This document shows positions 1 to 8,346 of a DNA stretch of 50,345 bases, piece after piece. Positions within the stretch are counted from its first letter, which is position 1. Each line of letters starts with the position of its first letter. Origin of the DNA: Myxococcales bacterium. Lineage in GTDB: Bacteria; Myxococcota_A; Polyangia; Palsa-1104; JAEUJZ01. The DNA lies in contig JAEUKB010000031.1 of assembly GCA_016794365.1 (NCBI GenBank), positions 1 through 50,345 on the forward strand, written 5' to 3'. The notes below the pieces were generated by a model. It did no database searches and was not told where the DNA came from. It saw nothing but the letters and a program-made list of their open reading frames with translations. Both the position numbers and the translations under genes were made by a program.

Positions 1-126
1 GGCGGCTACACCGGCAAGTCCTCCGGCGGTCCGCCCGGCATCATCGTCCTGACGCGAGGCCTCCAGCGCATCGAACTCCTCGCCGCCCACCTCCGCCAAA
101 ACCCCCCTCATCCCAATTACTTGTGA
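1..126 (+). CDS. C-terminal end of an unidentified protein (partial)
   Basis: The first frame is open from the left edge to a TGA at 124-126 and gives 41 residues beginning GGYTGKSSGGPPG and ending HPNYL. Nearly every codon ends in G or C, as in the neighbouring real genes, so this is very likely the end of a gene that begins outside the window. The visible part carries no recognisable domain, so no function is offered. It runs towards the MDR oxidoreductase gene that ends at 271, so the two are convergent, with 144 bp between them. Confidence 0.5.
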   Translation, partial: GGYTGKSSGGPPGIIVLTRGLQRIELLAAHLRQNPPHPNYL

Positions 127-270
127 TCAATGGTGAGAGCCAGCCACGGGTGGCCAGCATCCTTTGGCCCGAATGAAACATCCAGCCGCGTAGCGCCACC
201 GCTTGCAGACAGACGGCCCCCTATCCGCTGCTGCGAGGTGCCACAGGAGCCCTGTCCGTCCGACTTCTGG

Positions 271-1239
271 CTAGGCGATCTGCACGACCACTTTGCCCGC
301 AGCGTGTCCGCTCTGCACAAACGCCAACGCGTCGCGGGTCTGGGCCAGCGGAAACGTCTGGGCGATCACGGGCCGCAGGACGCCGCGCTCTGCCAGCTCT
401 GCCAGCTGCACCAAGTCAGCGTGGTTGGGCATCGACAGATAGCGACGCAGCTTGTGACGAACAAACGGATTGAGCAGCAAGGGCCGCACCAGCCGCACAA
501 GCATCCGCAGGCCGGTCGCCCCCGTACCGCTGTTGCAGATCAGCATCCCATCTGCGGTTAGGACGCTGCGACAGTCGGCCACCGAGCGATTTTCGACGTT
601 GTCAAAGACCAGATCGTAGCGAGCACTGCCCTTGGCAAAGTCTTCGCGGGTGTAGTCAATGACATGGTCGGCCCCGATGGAGCGCACCAGATCGACGTTG
701 CGACCGCTGCACACGCCGGTCACTTCCGCGCCGAGCGACTTGGCAATCTGCACGGCAAACATACCAACGCCCCCGGACGCGCCCACAACAAGCACGCGCT
801 GACCCCGGCCCAGCTTCGCGATATCACGCAGCGCATGCAGGGCCGCCAGTCCAGATGTCGGAAGTACAGCCGACTCTGCAAACGACAGCCGCTTTGGTCG
901 AAGAGCCAGCGTGCTCGCGTCGGCACAGACCAGCTCTGCACAGGTGCCGTTCCCAACGCCAAAGACTTCGTCACCGGGTGCAAACGTACGCACGCTCTGT
1001 CCCACGGACTCGACCACACCGGACACGTCAAAGCCCGGCACGCCGGTCTTGGGACGAAAAAGCCCTGTCTGCAAGCGCATCGCGTAAGGCTCACCGTGAA
1101 CTGCGAAGCAGTCCCCGACATGAACCGCAGCGGCCTTGGCACGGATCAAGACCTGACCCGCTGCTGGGACGGGATCTGCGACCTGTTTGTAAGACAGGAC
1201 ATCGAAGCTGCCATAGCGATCGTAGACAACGGCGTTCAT
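271..1239 (-). CDS. Zinc-independent MDR-family NAD(P)H:quinone oxidoreductase / alcohol dehydrogenase-like
   Basis: This 322-residue protein is a full-length medium-chain dehydrogenase/reductase. The GroES-like N-terminal domain carries PGFDVSGVV (about 68-76) and the GDEVFG turn (89-94). The Rossmann nucleotide site is GASGGVG at 153-159, followed by GADHVIDY, typical of NADPH-quinone reductases and zeta-crystallin relatives. The structural-zinc cysteine cluster of true alcohol dehydrogenases is missing, so a zinc-free quinone or enone reductase is most likely. The gene is divergent from a TetR regulator, and the 66-bp spacer holds tandem palindromes. Regulator and reductase therefore probably form one inducible detoxification unit with the downstream exporter. 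The substrate cannot be read from the sequence. Confidence 0.85.
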   Translation of the reverse strand: MNAVVYDRYGSFDVLSYKQVADPVPAAGQVLIRAKAAAVHVGDCFAVHGEPYAMRLQTGLFRPKTGVPGFDVSGVVESVGQSVRTFAPGDEVFGVGNGTCAELVCADASTLALRPKRLSFAESAVLPTSGLAALHALRDIAKLGRGQRVLVVGASGGVGMFAVQIAKSLGAEVTGVCSGRNVDLVRSIGADHVIDYTREDFAKGSARYDLVFDNVENRSVADCRSVLTADGMLICNSGTGATGLRMLVRLVRPLLLNPFVRHKLRRYLSMPNHADLVQLAELAERGVLRPVIAQTFPLAQTRDALAFVQSGHAAGKVVVQIA

Positions 1240-1264
1240 GACTTCACTTCCCCCAACTGGTTTG

Positions 1265-1294
1265 AGCTTACAGCGTAAGCTTACGGCGTAAGCT
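1265..1294. promoter_or_regulatory. Overlapping tandem palindromic operator, probable TetR-family binding site
   Basis: Two 17-bp perfect palindromes of the form AGCTTAC-N3-GTAAGCT lie at 1265-1281 and 1278-1294 and share the central AGCT, which gives alternating half-sites. The element fills the divergent promoter region between the MDR gene (start 1239) and the TetR gene (start 1306). This is the expected place for an autoregulatory TetR operator controlling both genes. A further isolated half-site, GTAAGCT, sits at 1992-1998, just before the MFS start codon. Binding by the adjacent TetR protein is inference. Confidence 0.75.
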
Positions 1295-1299
1295 ATACT
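1294..1299 (+). promoter_or_regulatory. Putative -10 element of the TetR-MFS operon
   Basis: TATACT matches the sigma-70 -10 consensus at five of six positions and abuts the operator. The initiation codon at 1306 is only 7 bp downstream of its last base. Transcription from this element would therefore give a leaderless or nearly leaderless mRNA. No good -35 is visible at the ideal distance. Confidence 0.45.
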
Positions 1300-1305
1300 C
1301 TGGCA

Positions 1306-1986
1306 ATGCCAACCATCAAAACCAAGTCCGTCAAGGCAGCTCGCGAGCCGCTGCGCAAAGAGCGGGTGCTAGATACCGCTGTCCTGCTGGCCGATGAGCA
1401 GGGGCTGGAAGCACTCTCGATGCGCAGGCTGGGGCAGGCGCTGGGCGTGGAAGCGATGTCGCTCTACAAGCATGTGCGCAGCAAGGAAGACATCTTGGAC
1501 GGCATCGTGGATCGCGTGGTCAGCGAGATCGAAGCGCCCGACTTGCGCGCAGAGTGGCAAGACGCCATCAGGCGGCGTGCGCTGTCCGCCCACAAGGTGC
1601 TGATGCGACATCCGTGGGCCACGATGCTGCTGGTCAGCCGCAAGAACATGGGCCCGGCGATGCTGCGCTACGTCGATGCGACCATCGGCTGCCTGACCCA
1701 AGCGGGCTTTTCCTATCCGCTGGCCGACCATGCCTGGAACGCGATCGACAGCTACGTCTACGGCTTTACGCTGCAACAGCTCAACTTTCCGTTTCAGCCG
1801 CACGAGTATGCCACCGCCGCCAAGCAGTTTCTGCCGATGCTGCCGCCTGGCCTGTATCCGCACCTACGCGGGATGTCAGAACAGATCATCAGCGGCGCGC
1901 ACGACGGACTGCACGAGCTTTCGTTTGGCCTCTCACTGCTGCTGGCCGGACTGGAACAGCTACTTCCTCGCCAGCAGGTGGACTAG
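1306..1986 (+). CDS. TetR-family transcriptional regulator (TetR_C type)
   Basis: The product has 226 residues. An N-terminal three-helix DNA-binding domain lies at about residues 20-68 and contains the recognition stretch MRRLGQALGVEAMSLYKHV. The alpha-helical C-terminal half resembles the tetracycline-repressor-type ligand domain, with an HPWATMLLVSRKNMGP segment. It is divergent from the MDR reductase and 12 bp upstream of the MFS exporter, the usual arrangement for a drug-responsive local repressor. The tandem palindrome at 1265-1294 immediately upstream is the likely operator. The ATG at 1306 has no Shine-Dalgarno sequence, consistent with a leaderless transcript. Confidence 0.9.
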   Translation: MPTIKTKSVKAAREPLRKERVLDTAVLLADEQGLEALSMRRLGQALGVEAMSLYKHVRSKEDILDGIVDRVVSEIEAPDLRAEWQDAIRRRALSAHKVLMRHPWATMLLVSRKNMGPAMLRYVDATIGCLTQAGFSYPLADHAWNAIDSYVYGFTLQQLNFPFQPHEYATAAKQFLPMLPPGLYPHLRGMSEQIISGAHDGLHELSFGLSLLLAGLEQLLPRQQVD

Positions 1987-1998
1987 ACTGCGTAAGCT

Positions 1999-3189
1999 GT
2001 GAACGCACTTCTTCGCAATCTGTATGCAGAGCTGCCGCCCGTGTACTGGACCATCTGGTTTGGGACGCTGGTGAACAAGCTGGGCAGCGTGGTGGTGCCG
2101 TTTTTGGCGCTCTATCTTACGCAAGAGCGCGGTCTTCCCAACGCAGAGGCAGGCGCGCTGCTGTCCCTGTTTGGTGCAGGCTCGATCTTGGCGGGCCTGA
2201 CCGGCGGTGTGCTGGCCGATCGGCACGGACGCAGGCTGACGCTCATCATCTCGCTGCTCGGTGGAGCAGCGGCCAGCCTTGGCATTGGCTTTGCGCGGTC
2301 GCTGGGGATGATCTCGCTGCTTACGTTTCTGCTCGGCTGGCTGGGAGAGATGTATCGACCGGCGGTCGCAGCCCTGATCTCGGATGTCGTGCCGCCCGAA
2401 AAAAGAACCCGCGCCTTTGGGTTGCTCTACTGGGTGGTGAACCTGGGGTTTGCGGTGGCGATGACGCTGGGGGGACTGCTGGCATCGACGAGCTTTTTGG
2501 GGCTGTTTGTCTTTGATGCGGTGACGATGGCGCTCTATGGCCTGTTGGTGCTGTGGAAGGTGCCGGAAACCCGTCCCACAGAGAGACATCCCGGCGCGGC
2601 GCAAGCGGGCCTGGGGACGGTCCTCAAAGACGGTACGTTCCTTGTGTGTGTGCTGCTGGCGTTTGGCTTTGCCCTGGTGATGTGGCAGACCGGAACGAGT
2701 GCGCCCATCGACATGACCGCCAAGGGACTGTCGAAGACGACGTACGGCCTGCTGTTTGCCATCAACGGCGTGCTGATCGCGCTGCTTCAGCCGCGCATGA
2801 CATCTTGGCTGGCTCCCAAGCGGCGCGATGCGGTGCTGGCGGTCGCTGCGCTGTGGTTCGGTATGGGCTTTGGGCTGTTTGGCTTTGTCTCGGGCGCGAT
2901 CGGATATGCGGTGGGCATCACCATCTGGACGATTGGCGAGATTGCCTACCTACCCACAGCCAACACCGTCGTGTCGGACCTGGCTCCGGCTTCGCTGCGT
3001 GGTCGCTATCAGGGGGTGTATTCGATGTCGTGGGGCTTTGCCTCGGTCGCCGCGCCCGTGGTGGGAGGTGCCGCGCTCGATGGCCCAGGCCCGCGCACAC
3101 TCTGGGTCGGCTGTGCCGTGCTGATGGTCGCCGTCGCAGTCTGTCAGCTCGCCATCGGCCCCGCGATCGCCCGCCGCGCCGCCAAGTAG
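1999..3189 (+). CDS. MFS transporter (drug:H+ antiporter-like, 12 TM)
   Basis: The product has 396 residues with about twelve hydrophobic segments. The first intracellular loop has the major-facilitator motif A (GGVLADRHGRR, near residues 74-84), and acidic and arginine residues recur in the equivalent second-half loop. It starts at a GTG 12 bp after the TetR stop codon, so the two are probably co-transcribed. An operator half-site lies directly before the start. With the divergent oxidoreductase it suggests an efflux-plus-reduction response to a small toxic compound. The substrate is unknown. Confidence 0.88.
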   Translation: MNALLRNLYAELPPVYWTIWFGTLVNKLGSVVVPFLALYLTQERGLPNAEAGALLSLFGAGSILAGLTGGVLADRHGRRLTLIISLLGGAAASLGIGFARSLGMISLLTFLLGWLGEMYRPAVAALISDVVPPEKRTRAFGLLYWVVNLGFAVAMTLGGLLASTSFLGLFVFDAVTMALYGLLVLWKVPETRPTERHPGAAQAGLGTVLKDGTFLVCVLLAFGFALVMWQTGTSAPIDMTAKGLSKTTYGLLFAINGVLIALLQPRMTSWLAPKRRDAVLAVAALWFGMGFGLFGFVSGAIGYAVGITIWTIGEIAYLPTANTVVSDLAPASLRGRYQGVYSMSWGFASVAAPVVGGAALDGPGPRTLWVGCAVLMVAVAVCQLAIGPAIARRAAK

Positions 3190-3259
3190 CGGCCACTCGA
3201 TCCCCTAACACACAGGCTGGATCTGGGGGGTCGGGGCTCGGTATTGTGCCGCTTCCAAG

Positions 3260-4414
3260 ATGAGCTTCCGCACTTCTGTTTCCGGCACGCCCAGTCCTTT
3301 GCTGTTTACGCCTGGCCCGCTATCGACGACGCCGTCCGTGAAAGCGGCGATGCAGGTGGACTTGGGGTCGCGCGATCCGGCCTTTTTGTCAGCCGTCGCA
3401 GCGCTTCGCAGCGAGCTGTTGGCGCTGGCCGAGGTCAGTGAGCCGTCCTATGCGGCGATTCCGATGCAAGGCAGCGGCACGTTCGCGCTGGAGTCGGCAC
3501 TGGGATCGGTGGTGGATGCGCCTAGGCGCCTGCTGATTCTGTCAAACGGTGCGTACGGTGACCGCCTGGTCGAGCTGGCCGAGCGACTGCGCCTGTTGCC
3601 CGTTGTGCGGCGCGTCTCCGAGACAGAGCCGCTCGACCCGCGTGACATCGCAGCGCTGAAGACCGAGCAGCCGCAGCTTACGCACCTGGCGTTCGTTCAC
3701 TGTGAGACCTCGACCGGACGGCTGAATCCGCTCCCCGCGCTGTGCGAAGCGGCTCGGCACGCGGGGCTGTCGGTCCTGGTCGATGCCATGAGCAGCTTCG
3801 GAGCCGTGCCGATCCAGATGGCCGAGCTGGGCATCGATGTGCTGGTGACTTCCCCGAACAAGTGCCTGCAAGGCGTCCCGGGCTGCGGTCTTGTGCTGGC
3901 TCGTCGGGCGGTGCTTCAGCCAGGACGCAGCCCGAGTGTCAGCCTGGATCTGGCGGCTCAGCTGGAAGGACTGACCCGGACCGGCCAGTTTCGCTTTACC
4001 CCACCGACGCATGTGCTGCTGGCGCTGCGTCAGGCGCTCCGCGAGCTGCGCAGCGAAGGCGGCATCCTGTCGCGACAGGCACGCTACCAAAACAATGCGT
4101 CGGTCCTGAGAGAGGGCATGGCCGCGCTTGGCTTTCGGACCCTGCTAGGCGACCACGAGCAGAGCCCGATCATCAGCGCCTTTTACTACCCGGACGATCC
4201 GCGCTTTGACTTTTCACGCTTCTACGAGTCGCTGAGCGCGCGCGGCCTGTGCATCTATCCCGGCAAGGTCAGCAGCGCCGCCTGTTTCCGCATCGGCACG
4301 ATTGGCGACCTACACGAAGCCGACGTACGGACGCTGCTCGCCGCCATCCGTGACGTCCTGTCCGAGCAAGGCATTGCCGTGCCGCTCGATCCCTCTTTAC
4401 GAAAGTCACCATGA
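3260..4414 (+). CDS. phnW: 2-aminoethylphosphonate--pyruvate transaminase
   Basis: PhnW is a PLP enzyme that moves the amino group of 2-aminoethylphosphonate to pyruvate, giving phosphonoacetaldehyde and alanine in the cytoplasm. The 384-residue protein starts with the family hallmark LLFTPGPLSTTPSVK (14-28). The PLP aspartate lies in DAMSSFG (D175), and the Schiff-base lysine is K201 in SPNKCLQGVPG. The length is normal, and the C-terminal small domain with FRIGTIGDL is intact. Its stop overlaps the start of phnX by four bases (ATGA), so the two successive enzymes are translationally coupled. No phosphonate transporter or LysR-type regulator is adjacent in the window. Confidence 0.93.
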   Translation: MSFRTSVSGTPSPLLFTPGPLSTTPSVKAAMQVDLGSRDPAFLSAVAALRSELLALAEVSEPSYAAIPMQGSGTFALESALGSVVDAPRRLLILSNGAYGDRLVELAERLRLLPVVRRVSETEPLDPRDIAALKTEQPQLTHLAFVHCETSTGRLNPLPALCEAARHAGLSVLVDAMSSFGAVPIQMAELGIDVLVTSPNKCLQGVPGCGLVLARRAVLQPGRSPSVSLDLAAQLEGLTRTGQFRFTPPTHVLLALRQALRELRSEGGILSRQARYQNNASVLREGMAALGFRTLLGDHEQSPIISAFYYPDDPRFDFSRFYESLSARGLCIYPGKVSSAACFRIGTIGDLHEADVRTLLAAIRDVLSEQGIAVPLDPSLRKSP

Positions 4415-5241
4415 CCACAGCATCAGAGCCATCTTCGTTTGTGCCGCTGCGCGCGGTGATCTTTGACTGGGCCGGAACGGTGTGCGACTTCGGCAGCCTC
4501 GCGCCGGTGCTCGCGCTTCAGAAGCTATTTGCCGCCGCCGGGGTTCCGATTTCGATGGCAGAGGCGCGGGGTCCGATGGGACGAGCCAAGCGCGATCACA
4601 TCGCGGACGTGCTGGCGATGCCCGAAGTCTCTCTGCGCTGGCAGGCCGCCAGGGGCCACCTTCCGGGGGACGCCGATGTCGATCACCTGTACGCGCAGTT
4701 TCTGCCGGTGCAGCTTGCCGAGCTGCGCCTTCGGGCCACGCTGATTCCCGGGGTCGTGCCGATGATCAGCGAGCTACGGCGACGCGGCATCCGCATCGGA
4801 TCGACCACCGGCTACACCCGCGAGCTGATGGCCGAGCTTGCGCCCCTGGCCGCGCAGCTTGGTTACGCGCCGGACGCGATGGTCACGGTGTCGGATGTGC
4901 CAGCGGGACGACCGGCACCATGGATGGCGCTGCGCTGTGCCGAAAAGCTGGGCGCGTGGCCGCTGTCCGCCGTCGTCAAGGTCGGAGACACCGTGGCCGA
5001 TGTCCAAGAAGGTCTCCATGCCGGGATGTGGACGGTCGGCTTTGCGCGCTGCGGCAACGAGGTCGGGCTGGATGAAGGGTCGCTCTCGGCGTTGCCCCAG
5101 CCAGAGCAGCAGCGAGTCATCGACGCGGCCCGCAGTCGCCTGCGTCACGCCGGAGCACACTTCGTCGTCGATGGCCCCGCCGAGCTGCTCAGCGCCCTAG
5201 ACACGCTCGATCTGCGCCGCCGCCGAGGTGACAGGCCGTAA
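4411..5241 (+). CDS. phnX: Phosphonoacetaldehyde hydrolase (phosphonatase)
   Basis: PhnX is a HAD-superfamily enzyme that cleaves the C-P bond of phosphonoacetaldehyde to acetaldehyde and phosphate, completing AEP breakdown started by PhnW. The 276-residue product has the nucleophile motif FDWAGTVCDFGS (D19). The cap-domain lysine that forms the Schiff base is K60 in GPMGRAKRDHI. Motif II is STTGYTRELM, and the acidic motif VVKVGDTVADVQEG is typical of phosphonatase. The start overlaps the phnW stop. The downstream neighbour is convergent and ends 40 bp away; no strong terminator hairpin was recognised between them. Confidence 0.93.
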   Translation: MTTASEPSSFVPLRAVIFDWAGTVCDFGSLAPVLALQKLFAAAGVPISMAEARGPMGRAKRDHIADVLAMPEVSLRWQAARGHLPGDADVDHLYAQFLPVQLAELRLRATLIPGVVPMISELRRRGIRIGSTTGYTRELMAELAPLAAQLGYAPDAMVTVSDVPAGRPAPWMALRCAEKLGAWPLSAVVKVGDTVADVQEGLHAGMWTVGFARCGNEVGLDEGSLSALPQPEQQRVIDAARSRLRHAGAHFVVDGPAELLSALDTLDLRRRRGDRP

Positions 5242-5281
5242 CAGCCCCCCGCTGCGACGGCCTTGGGCGAAGCCAGGCTGG

Positions 5282-7900
5282 CTAGCGGCGGGCGCGTTCG
5301 CAGACGACCTGGCGGGATCCGAGTGGCTTGCCGGAGAGGGCGGCGATGGTGGAATCGACCTGTTCCTCGGGCACAAACAAGTAGGCGTGCGAGCTGTGTA
5401 GCTCCATCGGAATCGAGGTGATGCCTTGGGAAGCCACAAACTGGTGCAGCCCGGAGTCGTCGAGGTTGTCACGTCGTCCGATGTTCAGGTACAGGCGCAC
5501 TTCACCGGGCAGCGGTGGGCGGCTGTCACGCTGGGGACGGCGCGGACGGCGATCGCCTTCTTCGCTGGCAGCCAGCGCGGACTCAGGAATCCGGCCTGAC
5601 TCAGACGATGGCGCATCGGCAGACTTTGGCGCAGACGGGCCCTTGGCGCGGGAATCGGCCCAGGCTTCCCAGAACTCGCGGCCATCGTCGGCGTGAATGA
5701 TATCGAGCGAACCGGACGGCGAGCCGACCGGCGCAGGCACGGGATCGCCCAGGCGCTCAGCTGGCTCCTCTCGGCGGGGCGGACGGGTGCGGTCGCGGTC
5801 CCCATCGCGGCGACGACGGTCGTCCCGGCCTCGGTCATCCCGGCGGCGGTCGTCTTCACGGGGCGGACGACGGTCATCGCGCGGACGGCGATCGTCACCA
5901 CGGACGGGGGCATCGGTACGCGGCGCAGGCGCTTCAGCGCGCGGGGCGGACGGCTCGGTACGCGGTACGGACGACTCAGCACGCGGTACGGACGACTCAG
6001 CGCGCGGTACGGACGGCTCGGTACGCGGTACGGACGGCTCGGTGCGCGGTACGGACGGCTCGGTGCGCGGTACAAACGACTCAGCACGCGGTACGGACGA
6101 CTCAGCACGCGGTACGGACGACTCAGCGCGCGGTACGGACGACTCAGCACGCGGTACGGACGACTCAGCGCGCGGTACGGACGGCTCGGTGCGCGGTACG
6201 GACGGCTCGGTACGCGGTACAAACGACTCGGCACGCGGGGACTCGGCACGGGGCGGACGCGGGCGACCTTCGTCGCTGCGGCGCTCGTCATCTCGGCGGC
6301 GATCATCTTCTCGGTGCGGACGACGCTCGCTTGCGCGCGCGGACGAATCCCCATGCGGACGGCTGCTGCGCTGATTGAGGTGCTGGTCAAGCAGCGTCGC
6401 CAGGATCGTCTCGCCGGACTCACTGGCGAGCAGCCGTCGCAGCAGCGAGCGATACTCTGGCGCTGGATGCTTGCTGCCCAGATCCTTTTGCAGCTTGTCC
6501 ATGAACTGACCTTCGCGCAGCGTCTGAAGCTCGGCTTCGGACGGCAGCGCGCGCTCTTCGGGACGAATCTTGTAGGTCAGCTTGAGGTAGTAGAAGTTCC
6601 CCAGCTCTCGCGGGCTGATGAGCGACACCGCGATGCCGCGCTTGCCCGCCCGTCCGGTGCGTCCGGTGCGGTGGACGTAGACTTCAGCGGACTCTGGGAA
6701 GGTGTAGTTGATGACAAACGGCAGATCCGAGATGTCGATGCCGCGAGCGGCAACGTCGGTGGCACACAGGAACTTGAGATCCTTGGCCTTCATCCGCTTC
6801 ATCACCCGCTCGCGCTCGGACTGATTGAGATCCGACGAGATGGGCTCGGCATCGTGGCCGTGGTTGCGCAGAAACTCGGCGACGGCGGATGTCTCTTCGC
6901 GGGTGTTGCAGAAGATGATGGCGCTGTCGGGTCGCTCTAGCTCGATGACGCGCAGCAGGTCGCGCATCCGACCCATGCCGGTGACCATGTAGTAGGCATG
7001 GATGATCTCCGCCGAGGAAATGCCTTCGCCCGAGAGCTGAATGTTCAGCGGTGCGCGCAGGTAGCGATGCTGAAGGCGCAGGACCTCGTCAGGCATCGTG
7101 GCGGAAAACAGCAGGGTCTGACGCTCGGGCGGGCAGCGACGCAGGATCTCGGTGATGTCTTCGAGAAAGCCCATCGACAGCATCTCGTCGGCTTCATCGA
7201 GCACCAGCGCCTTGACCCGCGACAGGTTCAAGGTTCCGCGTCGGATGTGATCGAGCACTCGGCCCGGTGTACCCGACACCAGGTGCGCACCGGCTTTGAG
7301 CGCTTCGACCTGACGACCCATGGGCGCGCCGCCGTACACCGCCGTAATCGACAGCTTGCGCCGCGCGGCAATGCGACCGATCTCGTTGGCCACTTGCAGT
7401 GCCAGCTCACGCGTGGGGCCAAGGGTCAGCACCTGCGGGAAGCCGTTTTTCACATCGGCAGCGGGATCGAGTACCGACTGCACAAACGGAATGCCAAACG
7501 CGGCGGTCTTTCCCGAGCCAGTGCGCGACTGAACGATCAGATCACGACCGGCGACTGTGGGCTTGAAGACCCGCTGCTGGACGGGCATTGGCTCCGAAAA
7601 GCCCATGTCGCGCAGCGCGGCGGACACGTCTTGGGACAGGCCCATCTCATCAAAGGTGCGGGGAATCGGACCGTAGTCTGCTTCGCTTGGCTCACTCTTG
7701 GCGGCTTCGGCGGAAGGAGCAGCGGGCGCTGGGGCAGTCGGCTGGACCGGCGGCGCAGCGGGCGTGGCGACCGGAACTTCGGGCACAGCGCCATCGGCTA
7801 GGGTCGGAGCTTGTGGGGTCGAGCTAGCAGGGGCGGCTTGGGCCTCTGCCGCCGCAGCGACCAGCGTGGTGCTGTCGCCCGGCAATCCGTGATCTGGCAT
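5282..7900 (-). CDS. DEAD-box ATP-dependent RNA helicase (CsdA/DeaD-like) with repetitive tail
   Basis: This 872-residue protein starts with an Ala/Pro-rich extension of about 80 residues. The helicase core follows: Q motif at 82-109, Walker A SRTGSGKT (125-132), DEAD (235-238), SAT (266-268) and HRTGRTGR (410-417). After the core comes an Arg/Glu/Pro-rich low-complexity region with a 7-residue repeat (PRAESSV/PRTEPSV) and RDDRR-type runs. The last 75 residues (LYLNIGRRDNLDD..., ending VVCERARR) match the DbpA/CsdA RNA-binding domain. It probably remodels structured RNA or ribosome intermediates, as in DeaD-type cold-response helicases. The disordered RG/RD-rich middle would favour RNA binding or condensate formation (inference). 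It is monocistronic as far as visible. Confidence 0.92.
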   Translation of the reverse strand: MPDHGLPGDSTTLVAAAAEAQAAPASSTPQAPTLADGAVPEVPVATPAAPPVQPTAPAPAAPSAEAAKSEPSEADYGPIPRTFDEMGLSQDVSAALRDMGFSEPMPVQQRVFKPTVAGRDLIVQSRTGSGKTAAFGIPFVQSVLDPAADVKNGFPQVLTLGPTRELALQVANEIGRIAARRKLSITAVYGGAPMGRQVEALKAGAHLVSGTPGRVLDHIRRGTLNLSRVKALVLDEADEMLSMGFLEDITEILRRCPPERQTLLFSATMPDEVLRLQHRYLRAPLNIQLSGEGISSAEIIHAYYMVTGMGRMRDLLRVIELERPDSAIIFCNTREETSAVAEFLRNHGHDAEPISSDLNQSERERVMKRMKAKDLKFLCATDVAARGIDISDLPFVINYTFPESAEVYVHRTGRTGRAGKRGIAVSLISPRELGNFYYLKLTYKIRPEERALPSEAELQTLREGQFMDKLQKDLGSKHPAPEYRSLLRRLLASESGETILATLLDQHLNQRSSRPHGDSSARASERRPHREDDRRRDDERRSDEGRPRPPRAESPRAESFVPRTEPSVPRTEPSVPRAESSVPRAESSVPRAESSVPRAESSVPRAESFVPRTEPSVPRTEPSVPRTEPSVPRAESSVPRAESSVPRTEPSAPRAEAPAPRTDAPVRGDDRRPRDDRRPPREDDRRRDDRGRDDRRRRDGDRDRTRPPRREEPAERLGDPVPAPVGSPSGSLDIIHADDGREFWEAWADSRAKGPSAPKSADAPSSESGRIPESALAASEEGDRRPRRPQRDSRPPLPGEVRLYLNIGRRDNLDDSGLHQFVASQGITSIPMELHSSHAYLFVPEEQVDSTIAALSGKPLGSRQVVCERARR
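5925..6245. repeat. In-frame 21-bp tandem repeat array inside the helicase gene
   Basis: About 16 degenerate copies of a 21-bp unit encode the heptad PRAESSV or PRTEPSV. Two variants alternate in blocks, and the junction variant PRAESFV recurs twice, so a higher-order duplication is likely. A 21-bp period keeps the frame whatever the copy number. The opposite strand also stays open through the array (RYGRLSTRYGRL-type shadow), which is a by-product of composition. Confidence 0.9.
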
Positions 7901-8346
7901 AGAAACCTCTTGTGCGTGTCGCCGTGGTGCTCAGCGTGGCATCGTGAGCCAGGCAGGCTCGACGGAAGGGCGGACCGTAGCACCTTCGTCAGGTGGACGG
8001 CTCGCCAAGGCCGAGCGCACGGGACAACCATGTCCTTACGGGATCTCTGCGGGAGCGCTACCGACTGTCGGTACGACCCAGATCCCACGGTGAAAGGCGG
8101 CAGCCTGTCTTGTCCTTTGATCAAGCTAGCGACGGCGCCTGATTGCGTCGCCAGCAGGTAGACACATCGCCGTTGTCGCAGCAGAGCGACGGGCGGCTGA
8201 GCATGTCTGTACACAAGGTCGTGAAGTGGCAAAGGCAGGCTTCGAAAATTCGTTTGGTTTTTGAAAGCTATCTTCCACAAGATCCGCTGTCAAGAAGCAC
8301 GGTGTGGCAGACAGCTCGCGAGGCTGCGGCGAAAACGGGCGGGCGA
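7901..8346. other. Intergenic region upstream of the helicase, no gene recognised
   Basis: This 446-bp stretch separates the helicase start from the end of the bilin reductase-like gene. Reading frames through it lack convincing start sites and family resemblance. It includes a small hairpin (ACCGA-CTG-TCGGT near 8057-8075) and an AT-richer segment near 8245-8275. It may be a long 5' leader of the helicase mRNA, as is common for DeaD-type helicases, but no known riboswitch or regulatory motif was identified. Confidence 0.4.

Noticed and set aside
5693..6940. Long rightward open frame (415 codons) with RYGRLSTRYGRL repeats
   Set aside because: It is the antisense shadow of the 21-bp repeat and helicase core; the leftward frame has full DEAD-box motifs.
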